From: Mycobacterium aquaticum
GTDB lineage: Bacteria; Actinomycetota; Actinomycetes; Mycobacteriales; Mycobacteriaceae
DNA length: 64,000 nucleotides
NCBI RefSeq assembly: GCF_002086485.1
Contig: NZ_MVHF01000025.1
Coordinates: 1-64,000, forward strand
Direction of reading: 5' to 3'
Positions 1-8,751 of the stretch are shown here, in pieces. The position numbers and the translations under genes were made by a program. The notes under the pieces were generated by a model. The model worked only from the letters and a program-made list of their open reading frames with translations. It ran no database searches and was not told where the DNA came from. Each line of letters begins with the position of its first letter. Position 1 is the stretch's first letter.

Positions 1-117
1 ATCGCGGCCACCACCCCCGACCCCCGGTAAGACATACCGAAGCCCCCGATCAACCGCTCAATTTCGCAACAACCCGGATCGACGAAAAGGCGTGTCACAA
101 CTGGCCGTTCGACGTCG

Positions 118-888
118 TCAGCGGATGGTGTATCCGCCGTCGACAAGAAGGTCGGCCCCGTTGATCATCGCGGCCGCGTCGGATGCGAGAAATACTGCTG
201 CGGCGGCAATTTCGTCGGGGTAGGCGAATCGACCGGTCGGGATCTGGGTCTTGAGCCGGTCCCCCTTCTCGTTCTCCCATGCGGCGCGGCCGAGATCAGT
301 CAGCACCACCGTCGGGCTGATGGTGTTGGCGGTGACACCACGGCCCGCCCACTCCGAGGCGAGCACCTTGGTGACGCCCACGACGCCGAATTTCGAGGCG
401 CAGTACGCGACGTGATCGGTGAGGGCGACGCTGGCCGCCTGCGAGGCCATGTTGATCACGCGCCCGTAGCCCTGCTCGAGCATCACGGCCCCCACCTTCT
501 GGCACATCAGGAACGTGCCCGTCAGGTTGATGGCGATGGTCTTGTCCCAGGCCTTGACGTCGATCTCGGCGGCGGGTGCGAGCAGCGCCACCCCGGCGGA
601 GTTGACGAGGATGTCGATGCGGCCGAAGCGTTCCCGGACCGCCTCGACGGCGTCGGCGACCGATTCCGCGGAGCTGACATCGCACGCGAAGGCGGCGTGG
701 CCGTCCCCGAGTTCGCGGGCCCGCTGGGTAGCGGCGTCACCCGAGAGGTCCAGGATGGCGACGGAGGCGCCCTTCTTGGCGTAAGCCGTCGCGATCGCGG
801 CGCCGATGCCCGAGGCTCCGCCGGTCACGACGGCAACCTTGCCGGCCAGCGAAAAGTCGAAGTCGACAACGGGATCCGTGGTGCTCAT
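118..888 (-). CDS. dthD: SDR-family polyol dehydrogenase, probably D-threitol dehydrogenase
   Basis: Classical short-chain dehydrogenase of 256 residues. The NAD(P) motif TGGASGIG is at residues 22-29, an NSAG motif lies near 96-99, and the catalytic set is Ser149, Tyr162 and Lys166. The start at 888 is preferred because AAGGAG lies six bases upstream; an ATG two codons earlier abuts that site. It is the last gene of a leftward operon behind an RpiB-like isomerase (17-bp gap) and a dihydroxyacetone-kinase-like enzyme. That trio matches the D-threitol route known in M. smegmatis, where DthD oxidises D-threitol to D-erythrulose. The family call is secure; the exact polyol is inferred from neighbours. 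Confidence 0.8.
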   Translation of the reverse strand: MSTTDPVVDFDFSLAGKVAVVTGGASGIGAAIATAYAKKGASVAILDLSGDAATQRARELGDGHAAFACDVSSAESVADAVEAVRERFGRIDILVNSAGVALLAPAAEIDVKAWDKTIAINLTGTFLMCQKVGAVMLEQGYGRVINMASQAASVALTDHVAYCASKFGVVGVTKVLASEWAGRGVTANTISPTVVLTDLGRAAWENEKGDRLKTQIPTGRFAYPDEIAAAAVFLASDAAAMINGADLLVDGGYTIR

Positions 889-905
889 GCTCATCTCCTT
901 GCTCG

Positions 906-1373
906 TCAGCAGCCGGGGGCCGGCTCGTACCCGGCGATCGCGTCGACCTTGGCGGCCGAGGCCGACTCCGGGTCGAACTGGTAGTCGAGCCATTCCTTGG
1001 CCAGTCTGCGCGCCAGCTCGATCCCCACGACACGTTGTCCGAAACACAGCACCTGGGCATTGTTGGACAGCACCGACCGTTCGACGGAGAAGCTGTCGTG
1101 CGCGGTGACCGCCCGGATTCCGGGGACCTTGTTGGCACTGATGGCTACACCGAGTCCGGTGCCGCAGACCAGCAGCGCGCGGTCGGCCTTGCCTTCGGCG
1201 ATCATGCGGGCCGCCGCGACCGCAACGTGCGGATAGGCGGTGTGCTCGTCGGTGCCGACCCCGACATCGACCACGGATTCGACGCGCTCGTCGGCCTCCA
1301 GGTCGCGCCGCAGGATGTCCTTGTAGTCCACGCCGGCGTCATCGGCGCCGACCACGATCCGCAGACCGCTCAT
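906..1373 (-). CDS. derI: RpiB/LacAB-type sugar-phosphate isomerase, probable D-erythrulose-4-phosphate isomerase
   Basis: 155-residue isomerase of the RpiB/LacAB family, with GADDAG at residues 9-14 and CGTGLGVAISANK starting at the catalytic Cys70. The usual Asp-His pair near residue 11 of ribose-5-phosphate isomerase B reads Asp-Asp, as expected for members acting on other sugar phosphates. The true start at 1373 overlaps the stop of the upstream kinase gene by one base, so the two are translationally coupled. With the kinase and dehydrogenase it would convert D-erythrulose 4-phosphate to D-erythrose 4-phosphate for the pentose phosphate pathway. Substrate assignment is by context. Confidence 0.75.
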   Translation of the reverse strand: MSGLRIVVGADDAGVDYKDILRRDLEADERVESVVDVGVGTDEHTAYPHVAVAAARMIAEGKADRALLVCGTGLGVAISANKVPGIRAVTAHDSFSVERSVLSNNAQVLCFGQRVVGIELARRLAKEWLDYQFDPESASAAKVDAIAGYEPAPGC

Positions 1374-3115
1374 CACTTGCTCCTCACTGTGTCGTCTGCC
1401 GTGGCCTTCGCCAGTACCGCTGTCGCGGTCCGGACGCACAGCGCCAACGACAGAGCTCCTGCATCGGGGGTGCCGAGGCTGCGCTCGGCGAGCGGACGTG
1501 CCCGTCCCACTTTGGGTTTCAGATCTGCCGTGGCCTGTGCGGCCTGTTCGGCGTCGGCCGCCGCCTGCTGCCAGGCATCGGCCAGCTCGGCGCCCGCGGC
1601 GGTCTCACGTTCGAGGCGGTCGACGAACGGCACGAGCGCGTCGAGCATCGTCTTGTCGCCGACGGAGGCCTTGCCGAGCGTGGTGATGGCCTCCAGCCCG
1701 GCCCGCACCGCGGCCGCGACGTCGGTGGGTGCGATGACGTCGGCGTCGTCGCCGAGACGCGCGCCGAGTGCGGCGAGTGCGGCTCCCCAGAGCACGCCGG
1801 ACGTGCCGCCGGCCTGGCTGGCCCAGGCCTCTCCCGCCGCGGTGAGTACCGATGCCGCCCCTGCGCCGGAGGCATCGGCGCGCTCGGCCGCCTGCAGTGC
1901 TGCGGAGGTGCCCTTCACCATGCCGCGGCCGTGGTCACCGTCGCCCGCGACCGCGTCGACGCGCCCGAGCTCGTCGGCCGCACCCTCGATCGCGGCGGCC
2001 ATCGCCGCCAGGACCGCGGTCGAGGTCTGTCCGCAGCGGCGGGCTGCCGGTGACACCTCGACGGCCTCGGTTTCGGTGACGGTCGCCGCCGCGACAGTGC
2101 GCCGGGGTGCCGCGCCGGACGTGGTCGCGATGCCCTTGCGGTAGGCCGGGGTGTCGGCGGGGGCCCGCCACAACTCGTCGAGCTCGTCGTCGAGGAACAC
2201 CAAAGTCAGTGAGCAGCCTGCCATGTCGAGACTGGTGACCAGCTCCCCGACCTCGGGGTCGACCAGCGTGTAGCCGGCGGACCGCAGCAGTGGGGCCACC
2301 GTGCGCCACACGACGAACAGCTCTTCGTACTTGGTGGCGCCGAGACCGTTGAGGATCACGCCGACGCGGTTGGTGTCCCCCGGCGCCTCGGCGAGCACGC
2401 CTTCCACCAACCGGCGGGCCAGGTCGGCAGCGCGGGGCAGATCGCCCTCGGCGATTCCGGGCTCGCCGTGGATGCCGAGCCCGACACCCATGCGGCCGTC
2501 GGGAACGGTGAACAGCGGGGTGTCGGCGCCCGGCATCGTGCAGCCGCCGAACGCGACGCCGAGCGTGCGGGTGCGGTCGTTGGCCAGGCGCGCGACGCGT
2601 TCCACACCGTCGAGGTCGTAGCCGGCCTCGGCGGCGGCACCGGCGATCTTGAACACCACGAAGTCGCCGGCGATCCCACGTCGCTTGTGAATTTCCTCAA
2701 CAGGTGCGCTAGCAATATCGTCGGTGACGAACACGACGCGGGTGTCGATGCCCTCTTGCTGCAGCCGCTGCTGGGCCAGCGTGAAGTTCATGACGTCGCC
2801 GGCGTAGTTGCCCGTGCTGAACAGCACCCCGGCGCCGTTGGACGCCGCCCGGCCGACCGAGTAGGCCTCCTGGGTCGAGGGTGAGGTGAACACGTTGCCC
2901 ACCACTGCCCCATCGGCGAAACCTGTTCCGACAACACCACAGAACGCCGGGTAGTGACCCGAGCCGCCGCCGACGACGACGGCCACCTTCCCGGGCGTTT
3001 CGGCGGCTCGCACCACCCCGCCCTCGACGCTGAGAACACGGTCGGCGTGCAGGTCGACGAACCCCTCCAGGAGGTCGTCACTGAACGCGCGTGGGTCGTC
3101 GTACAGTTTCGTCAC
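1373..3115 (-). CDS. derK: Two-domain DhaK-DhaL kinase, probable D-erythrulose kinase
   Basis: 580-residue ATP-dependent dihydroxyacetone-kinase-type enzyme. The N-terminal DhaK domain carries GGGSGHYPAF near residues 49-58 and GLGIHGEPG, whose His should hold the keto-sugar covalently as a hemiaminal. The C-terminal DhaL domain carries AGDGDHGRGM, the Asp/His set that binds Mg-ATP. The start is GTG at 3115 with AAGGA upstream. It is first in the leftward operon, divergent from the ABC importer. In M. smegmatis the equivalent gene order encodes D-erythrulose kinase (DerK); plain dihydroxyacetone kinase remains possible. Confidence 0.8.
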   Translation of the reverse strand: MTKLYDDPRAFSDDLLEGFVDLHADRVLSVEGGVVRAAETPGKVAVVVGGGSGHYPAFCGVVGTGFADGAVVGNVFTSPSTQEAYSVGRAASNGAGVLFSTGNYAGDVMNFTLAQQRLQQEGIDTRVVFVTDDIASAPVEEIHKRRGIAGDFVVFKIAGAAAEAGYDLDGVERVARLANDRTRTLGVAFGGCTMPGADTPLFTVPDGRMGVGLGIHGEPGIAEGDLPRAADLARRLVEGVLAEAPGDTNRVGVILNGLGATKYEELFVVWRTVAPLLRSAGYTLVDPEVGELVTSLDMAGCSLTLVFLDDELDELWRAPADTPAYRKGIATTSGAAPRRTVAAATVTETEAVEVSPAARRCGQTSTAVLAAMAAAIEGAADELGRVDAVAGDGDHGRGMVKGTSAALQAAERADASGAGAASVLTAAGEAWASQAGGTSGVLWGAALAALGARLGDDADVIAPTDVAAAVRAGLEAITTLGKASVGDKTMLDALVPFVDRLERETAAGAELADAWQQAAADAEQAAQATADLKPKVGRARPLAERSLGTPDAGALSLALCVRTATAVLAKATADDTVRSK

Positions 3116-3259
3116 CGCTGATTCCTTCGCTCACGCGGATGCGTGTGTGCGTCCGCTCACTCGTTTTATAACATGATAGATGCGATTTCTAATGTCAATC
3201 CCTTGATAGTTCGCATTGTCGTTGTTATCTTTCTCAAATCCGAGATCAGAGGAGCAGGT
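3116..3259. promoter_or_regulatory. Divergent control region with candidate repressor operator
   Basis: AT-rich stretch between the leftward kinase operon and the rightward transporter operon. GATAGATGCGA at 3175 and GATAGTTCGCA at 3205 are near-direct repeats exactly 30 bp apart. The inner parts ATGCGA (3180-3185) and TCGCAT (3211-3216) also form an inverted repeat. Such a site would let one dimeric or tetrameric regulator, most likely the DeoR protein at 7009-7848, control both operons. This is pattern reading only. Confidence 0.45.
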
Positions 3260-4783
3260 ATGGCCACCGCCCTACATGTCGATCACGTCGCGAAGGCTTT
3301 CGGCGGCGTGCCGGTGCTGCGTGACGTGTCGTTCGACCTGCACCCCGGCGAGCTCACCGTGCTCGCGGGCGAGAACGGGGCGGGCAAGTCCACGCTCATG
3401 AAGATCGTCACCGGGCAGCTCAAGGCCGACTCGGGCGAGGTCACCGTCGACGGCACCGCCCTGCAGCACGCCGACCCCAAGCTCGCCCGCAGCCTCGGGG
3501 TGGGCATCGTGCCGCAGGAGCTCGCTCCCTACCCGGAGCTGACGATCTACGAAAACCTGTTCGTGGGAAGGGAACTCAAGACCCAGTTCCGCACCCTGGA
3601 TCGGCGCGGCATGGCCAAACAGGCCCGCGAGATGCTGGGCACCTTCGGGGTCGAAGTCGATCCCAGGACCCGTATGGGTGATCTGCCGATCGCGCTCATG
3701 CAGCTCGTCGAGATCGCCAAGGCGACCACGTGGGGCGCCAAGGTGCTGCTGCTCGACGAGCCGACCTCGGCGATCCCCGACCGCGAGGTCGAGCGGCTCT
3801 ACGACGTGGTGCGCAGGCTCAAGAAGCAGGGCGTAGCGATGCTCTACACCACCCATCGCATGGCCGAGATCACCGAACTGGCCGACCACGTGGTGGTGTT
3901 GCGCGACGGCCAGCTCGTACTCAACGCGCCGCTGGCCGATACCACGCCGGACGGCATCGTGCACGCCATGATCGGCCGCGAACTGGACAACCTGTTTCCG
4001 CCCATCACCCCTGCCGGTGACGAGATCGGCCTGTCCGTGCGCGGTCTGCAACTGCATCCCGATGGCCCCGCCGTCGATCTCGAGGTCCGCAGGGGCGAGA
4101 TCCTCGGACTCGGCGGACTGGTGGGCGCCGGGCGCAGCGAGATCGTCGAAGCCATCTTCGGCATCCGGCGCTCGGTCGCCGGCTCCATCGAGGTCAACGG
4201 CCGTGCAGTCCACCGCGGACGGGTGGCCGACGCGATCCGCGCAGGCATCTCGCTGGTCCCCGAGGACCGGAAGGGCGCGGGCCTGGTGCTCACACAGTCG
4301 GTCCTCGACAACGGCAGCCTGCCGCATCTGGGCGCATTCGCCTCCGCGGGCTGGCTACGCAACCGCAAGCGTTCATCGGCGGTCACCGATGCCACCGCGT
4401 CGGTCCGGCTCAAGTCCAGCGGCCTGGGCCAGCTCGTCGGCAACCTGTCCGGCGGCAACCAGCAGAAGATCGTGCTGGCCCGCTGGCTCACCCAGAACTG
4501 CTCGGTGCTGCTGCTCGACGAGCCCACCCGCGGCGTCGATGTCGGCGCCCGCGGCGAGATCTACACGATCATCCGCGACTTGGCCGCCGAGGGACTCACC
4601 GTGATCCTGGTGAGCTCCGACATGCCCGAGCTCATCGGGCTCAGCCATCGCGTGCTGGTGATGCGCAGCGGCGGCGTGGCCGGGGAACTGTCGCGCGACC
4701 AGCTCGATGCCGACGACGTGCAGGAACGCATCTTCCGCTATGCCAGCGGCCAGGAAGCCACCCAACCAGGCGAAGTCGCGTGA
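3260..4783 (+). CDS. Sugar ABC transporter ATP-binding protein (RbsA/XylG type)
   Basis: 507-residue ATPase with two fused nucleotide-binding domains, the layout of ribose/xylose importers. The first domain has the Walker A motif GENGAGKST and Walker B VLLLDEPT. The second has the degenerate Walker A usual for this family (GLVGAGRSE), signature LSGGNQQK and a second VLLLDEPT. The start ATG at 3260 follows GAGGAG at good spacing; the longer frame upstream lacks a ribosome site. It energises the permease and binding protein encoded next, and the neighbouring kinase operon suggests a four-carbon polyol or keto-sugar as cargo. Confidence 0.9.
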   Translation: MATALHVDHVAKAFGGVPVLRDVSFDLHPGELTVLAGENGAGKSTLMKIVTGQLKADSGEVTVDGTALQHADPKLARSLGVGIVPQELAPYPELTIYENLFVGRELKTQFRTLDRRGMAKQAREMLGTFGVEVDPRTRMGDLPIALMQLVEIAKATTWGAKVLLLDEPTSAIPDREVERLYDVVRRLKKQGVAMLYTTHRMAEITELADHVVVLRDGQLVLNAPLADTTPDGIVHAMIGRELDNLFPPITPAGDEIGLSVRGLQLHPDGPAVDLEVRRGEILGLGGLVGAGRSEIVEAIFGIRRSVAGSIEVNGRAVHRGRVADAIRAGISLVPEDRKGAGLVLTQSVLDNGSLPHLGAFASAGWLRNRKRSSAVTDATASVRLKSSGLGQLVGNLSGGNQQKIVLARWLTQNCSVLLLDEPTRGVDVGARGEIYTIIRDLAAEGLTVILVSSDMPELIGLSHRVLVMRSGGVAGELSRDQLDADDVQERIFRYASGQEATQPGEVA

Positions 4784-4812
4784 CCGCGTCGCCAAGCCCT
4801 CGAGAGGACACC

Positions 4813-5829
4813 ATGTCAACCGCTACCGACCAGGCGAACAAGCTTCCGCCCGCGGATGCCGTGCGGGATACCAGGCGCTTCGACCGGACCTGGCTCACCA
4901 ACTTCGCGATCCGCAACTCGATGGTGATCGTGCTGCTGCTCGTGATGGCCTACTTCAGCTACCGCAGCGTCCGGTTCGCCACGCCGGACAACGCGCTGAC
5001 CATCCTGGTGGCCGCCGCGCCGTTCGCGCTGGTCGCGCTCGGGCAAACCTTCGTGATCCTCACCGGAGGCATCGACCTGTCGGTCGGCAGCGTGATCGCG
5101 GTCAGTGCGATGACCGCGTCGTCGGTGGTGGTCGGCCATCCCGACCGGATCTTCCTCGGACTCGCGGCGGGTGTGGTGGTCGGCCTGCTGATCGGCCTGC
5201 TCAACGGGGTCGTGGTCAGCAAGCTCGGGGTGGCGCCGTTCGTGGCGACACTGGGCACACTGACAGCGGGTTCGGGCCTGGCCTATGTGATCGGTGGCGG
5301 GGCACCGATCAACGGGCTGCCCGGCGAGTGGGGCAAGATCGCCAACACCACGTTCTTCGGCGTGCAGCTGCCGGTGCTGATCATGATCGCCGGCTTCATC
5401 ATCTCCTACCTGGTGCTGCGCAAGACCTCGTTCGGCGTGCGGGTGTACGCCGTCGGGGGCAACCGCACCGCGGCCGACGTCGCAGGCGTGAAATCCGGGC
5501 AGATCCTCATCGCGGTGTACACCCTCAGCGGTGCACTCGCGGGGCTCTCGGGCGTCATCCTGTCCTCGCGCGTCATCTCCGGTCCGCCCAACCTGGGGTC
5601 CGGTTACGAACTGGCCGCCATCGCCGCCGTCGTCATCGGTGGCGCGAGCCTGCTCGGCGGCCGCGGATCGGTCTGGGGCACCCTGCTGGGCCTGCTGCTC
5701 ATCCAGACCCTCAACAACGGCCTGGACATCCTCGTCGTCCCTGCCTACTGGCAGAAGGTCATCAGCGGCGTGCTGATCGTCGCGGCGGTCGCCGTCGACG
5801 TGTGGGCTGTCCGCCGACGCAGCAGCTGA
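4813..5829 (+). CDS. Sugar ABC transporter permease (RbsC type)
   Basis: 338-residue inner-membrane permease of the BPD_transp_2/RbsC family, with about eight to ten hydrophobic segments and the family loop FVILTGGIDLSVGS. ATG 4813 is chosen because GAGAGGA precedes it. A GTG at 4780 overlapping the ATPase stop would add eleven residues and cannot be excluded. It forms the membrane channel for the ATPase upstream and the lipoprotein downstream. Confidence 0.9.
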   Translation: MSTATDQANKLPPADAVRDTRRFDRTWLTNFAIRNSMVIVLLLVMAYFSYRSVRFATPDNALTILVAAAPFALVALGQTFVILTGGIDLSVGSVIAVSAMTASSVVVGHPDRIFLGLAAGVVVGLLIGLLNGVVVSKLGVAPFVATLGTLTAGSGLAYVIGGGAPINGLPGEWGKIANTTFFGVQLPVLIMIAGFIISYLVLRKTSFGVRVYAVGGNRTAADVAGVKSGQILIAVYTLSGALAGLSGVILSSRVISGPPNLGSGYELAAIAAVVIGGASLLGGRGSVWGTLLGLLLIQTLNNGLDILVVPAYWQKVISGVLIVAAVAVDVWAVRRRSS

Positions 5830-5881
5830 CCCGAAACGCTTGCACCCCAACCTCATCCACTTAGAGAAAGGCACCACCCCG

Positions 5882-6931
5882 ATGTCCCGCAGACTGACCC
5901 GCATGCTTGTGACGGCAGCGGTTCCCGCCCTCATGGTGTCCGTCGCCGCCTGTGGCGCAGGTGATCCCAGCGCCAAGAACGGCCAGCCGTCGACGCGTGT
6001 CGGCGTCACCGTCTACGACATGTCCTCGTTCATCACCCAGGGCAAGGAAGGCGCCGAGTCCTACGCCAAGGCCAACAACATCGATCTGGTGTGGAACTCG
6101 GCGGGCGGTGATGTCTCGACTCAGGCGAGTCAGGTCGACCAGCTGATCAACCAGAAGGTGGACGCCATCGTGATCGTCCCGGTGCAGGCGGATTCCCTTG
6201 CGCCACAGATGGCTTCGGCCAAGGCCGCCAACATTCCGGTGATCGCCGTCAACACCGCGCTTGCCGATTCGGGTGCGCTGAAATCCTCTGTGCTGCCCGA
6301 CGACGTCGCCGCAGGCGCCCAGGAGATGCAGATGATGGCCGACAAGCTCGGCGGCAAGGGCAACATCGTCGTCCTGCAGGGTCCGCTCGGATCCTCCCCC
6401 GAACTCGACCGCACCAAGGGCATCAAGGACACGCTGACCAAGTACCCCGGCATCAAGATCCTGGCCATCGACACCGCGAACTGGAAGCGCGACGAGGCGG
6501 TCAACAAGATGAAGAACTGGATCTCCAGTTTCGGTGACCAGATCAACGGAATCGTCTCGGAGAACGACGACATGGGCCTCGGTGCCGTGCAGGCCCTCTC
6601 GGAGGCGGGCAAGTCGATCCCCGTGGTCGGCATCGACGGGATCCAGGACGGCTTGGAAGCGGTCAAGAGCGGCAAGTTCATCGGCACCTCGCTGCAACAC
6701 GGCCGGGTCGAGATGGCCGAGGGCATCGCGGTGGCGCAGCGCGCCGTCAAGGGCGAACCGGTCGAGCAGAAGTACGTCTACAAGATGCCGCCCGTGACGC
6801 CGCAGAACGTCGACCAGTACTACCAGAACGTGGTCACCGGCAAAGACGCGTTCCTCGCGCAGCTGCCTGCGCTCGTCGCCCAGAACCTGGCCTCGGGCGA
6901 TCTGTCCAACGAGAAGCTGAACCAACCGTGA
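5882..6931 (+). CDS. Sugar-binding lipoprotein (RbsB type)
   Basis: 349-residue periplasmic-binding-protein-like lipoprotein. The N-terminus is a type II signal: Arg-Arg, a hydrophobic stretch, and lipobox SVAAC with Cys24 as the lipidated residue. The mature part is a type I periplasmic binding fold, with VDAIVIVPVQADS near the ligand cleft and the GIDGIQDGLEAVKSGKF stretch typical of ribose-type binding proteins. It would capture the polyol outside the membrane and hand it to the permease encoded 52 bp upstream. Confidence 0.88.
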   Translation: MSRRLTRMLVTAAVPALMVSVAACGAGDPSAKNGQPSTRVGVTVYDMSSFITQGKEGAESYAKANNIDLVWNSAGGDVSTQASQVDQLINQKVDAIVIVPVQADSLAPQMASAKAANIPVIAVNTALADSGALKSSVLPDDVAAGAQEMQMMADKLGGKGNIVVLQGPLGSSPELDRTKGIKDTLTKYPGIKILAIDTANWKRDEAVNKMKNWISSFGDQINGIVSENDDMGLGAVQALSEAGKSIPVVGIDGIQDGLEAVKSGKFIGTSLQHGRVEMAEGIAVAQRAVKGEPVEQKYVYKMPPVTPQNVDQYYQNVVTGKDAFLAQLPALVAQNLASGDLSNEKLNQP

Positions 6932-6956
6932 CCACGATCAGCATCTAAGTAAGGTA

Positions 6957-6987
6957 CGGACGGGACGTGCATGGCGCGTCCCGTCCG
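6957..6987 (+). terminator. GC-rich hairpin between binding-protein and regulator genes
   Basis: An 11-bp perfect stem, arms 6957-6967 and 6977-6987 (core GGACGGGACG / CGTCCCGTCC), closes a 9-nt loop. There is no T-run after it. It lies in the short gap before the DeoR gene, so it could be a tail-less mycobacterial terminator, or an attenuator or RNA-stability element that lowers regulator expression relative to the transporter. Confidence 0.5.
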
Positions 6988-7008
6988 GACGACAGAACAG
7001 GAGGCCCG

Positions 7009-7848
7009 ATGCCGAACCCAGCGGGTGTTGGTCGGTCGCACCGCGACGGACAGGCCGAGCCTCCGGCGGGACCCAATGAACGCCGCGCCGCCATCCTGGA
7101 AATGGTGATGGCCGCCGGGTCGGTGAAGATCGAAGATCTGCCCGACGCGTTCGGGGTCAGCTTGATGACGGTGCACCGTGACCTGGACACCCTGGCCACC
7201 CAGGGGCTGATCCGCAAGACCCGCGGAGTCGCGACGGCCATGCCGAGCACGCTGTCGGAGGCCAGCACCGAGTTCCGGGCCCGCCAGAACGTCGCCGACA
7301 AGCACGCCGTCGCCAACGCCGCGCTGCAGATGATCGAACCCGGGCAGTCGGTGATCATCGACGACTCCACCACGGGCCTGCATCTGGTGAGCCAGCTGCC
7401 CGAGCGTCAGCCTCTGACGGTCATCACCAATTTCCAGTCCGCGCTCGACGCGCTGCTCAACCAGCCCGGCCTGAACGTCATCGCACTCGGGGGCCAGTAC
7501 TACCCGTGGTGCCGGGCCTACATGGGATCGTTGACGCTCACGGCGCTACGCAACATCCGCGCCGACGTGTTCATCATGTCGACCTCCGCCGTCACCGACG
7601 GCATCTGCTTCCACCAGCATCACGACACTGTTCTGGTGAAACGCGCCATGTTCGAATCGGCGCGCACCCGCATCGCCTACCTGGACCACTCGAAGTTCGA
7701 GCGCCGCGCGCTGCATGCCCTCGGGCCGCTGAGCGACTTCGACACGGTCATCGTCGACAGCCGCACCCCGGAAGATCAGATCCGCGGGCTGCGCCTTGAC
7801 GGCGTCAACGTCGTGGTCGCGCCCGACATCGGAGCGGCCGCGCTGTAG
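7009..7848 (+). CDS. DeoR/GlpR-family transcriptional regulator
   Basis: 279 residues. An N-terminal DeoR winged helix (RRAAILEMVMAAGSVKIEDL then VSLMTVHRDLDTL, about residues 25-65) is followed by a DeoR sensor domain that normally binds a sugar phosphate. The start ATG at 7009 has AGGAGG five bases upstream. It is last in the transporter operon and is the natural candidate to bind the repeats at 3175-3216, with a phosphorylated intermediate of the kinase as inducer. Only the fold is read; the ligand is inferred. Confidence 0.85.
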   Translation: MPNPAGVGRSHRDGQAEPPAGPNERRAAILEMVMAAGSVKIEDLPDAFGVSLMTVHRDLDTLATQGLIRKTRGVATAMPSTLSEASTEFRARQNVADKHAVANAALQMIEPGQSVIIDDSTTGLHLVSQLPERQPLTVITNFQSALDALLNQPGLNVIALGGQYYPWCRAYMGSLTLTALRNIRADVFIMSTSAVTDGICFHQHHDTVLVKRAMFESARTRIAYLDHSKFERRALHALGPLSDFDTVIVDSRTPEDQIRGLRLDGVNVVVAPDIGAAAL

Positions 7849-7855
7849 CCCGCGG

Positions 7856-8730
7856 CTACTTCTCCAGCGCCTCGGTGCGCGCGCTGGTGGACCGGCCGAG
7901 CGCAGCGGCCTCGGCGTCCAACTTGGGCAACAGCTCGGGCGTGAACTTGCGAATATCGCGCTCCCCCAACGGAGTTGCCACCACCGGGCGGATCCAGCGG
8001 AAGAGCCCGACCCAGTCCGGGCAGTAGATGCGGCTCTTGCGGCCCTCGATGCCCTTGACGAACGCAGCGCCGCACTTGTCGACCGTGGTGGTCTGCTTGA
8101 TCGGCCCGGGCATCTTGGACAGCATGACGCGGAACGTCGAGAGATCCGATTTCGCGTCCTGCACCAGCGGGGTGTCGATCCAGCTCATGTGCGCCGAGCC
8201 CACGTCGACACCGAGATGGGCCACCTCCAGCCGAAGGGTGTTGGCGAAGTACTCGGCGCCCGCCTTCGACGCGTGATACGCCGCGAGCCCCGGTGCCGAC
8301 GTGAACGCCGCCAGCGAGGACACCACCAGCACGTAGCCGCGCCGCTTGATCACCTCGGGCAGCGTGGCGCGGACGGTGTTGAAGACGCCGGTGATGTTGA
8401 TGTCGATGACGCGCTTGAACGCTTCGGGGTCCACATTGAGCACCGAGCCGAAGCTGGCGATCCCCGCATTGGCGAGCACGATGTCGATGCCGCCGAACCG
8501 CTCGACCGCGGCATCGGCAGCCTTCTGCATGGCGGGCAGGTCACGGACGTCGGCCAGAGCGGTCAGGACATGTTCCTCACCGAGCTCCGCGGCCAGCGCC
8601 GTCAGCGGTGCCTCGTCGAGATCGGTGAGCACCAGCTTGGCGCCCTTGCGGCGCAGGCGGCGGGCCACCTCCTCGCCGACACCGCGAGCACCGCCGGTGA
8701 TGAAGAGACCTTGCCGTTGACTGAACTCAT
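7856..8730 (-). pseudogene. SDR-family oxidoreductase (Rv2129c-like) with N-terminal frameshift
   Basis: Short-chain dehydrogenase immediately downstream of mshC, as in M. tuberculosis. A normal N-terminus starts at ATG 8730 and reads MSSVNGKV. From about 8708 the cofactor motif LFITGGARGVGEEV continues in another frame; one missing base (GTC-CTC reduced to GTCTC) restores a full SDR of about 290 residues. The only start in the main frame is GTG at 8668, which gives 270 residues but removes the TGGARGVG NAD(P) motif. The rest is intact, including YHASKAGAEY with catalytic Tyr and Lys. This is either a sequencing or assembly indel or a recent inactivating mutation. Confidence 0.75.
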
Positions 8731-8751
8731 GCCGCCAACGTACCGCCCGGC

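Noticed and set aside
1..117. Gene at the left window edge
   Set aside because: No start, stop or motif supports a coding sequence in these bases on either strand.
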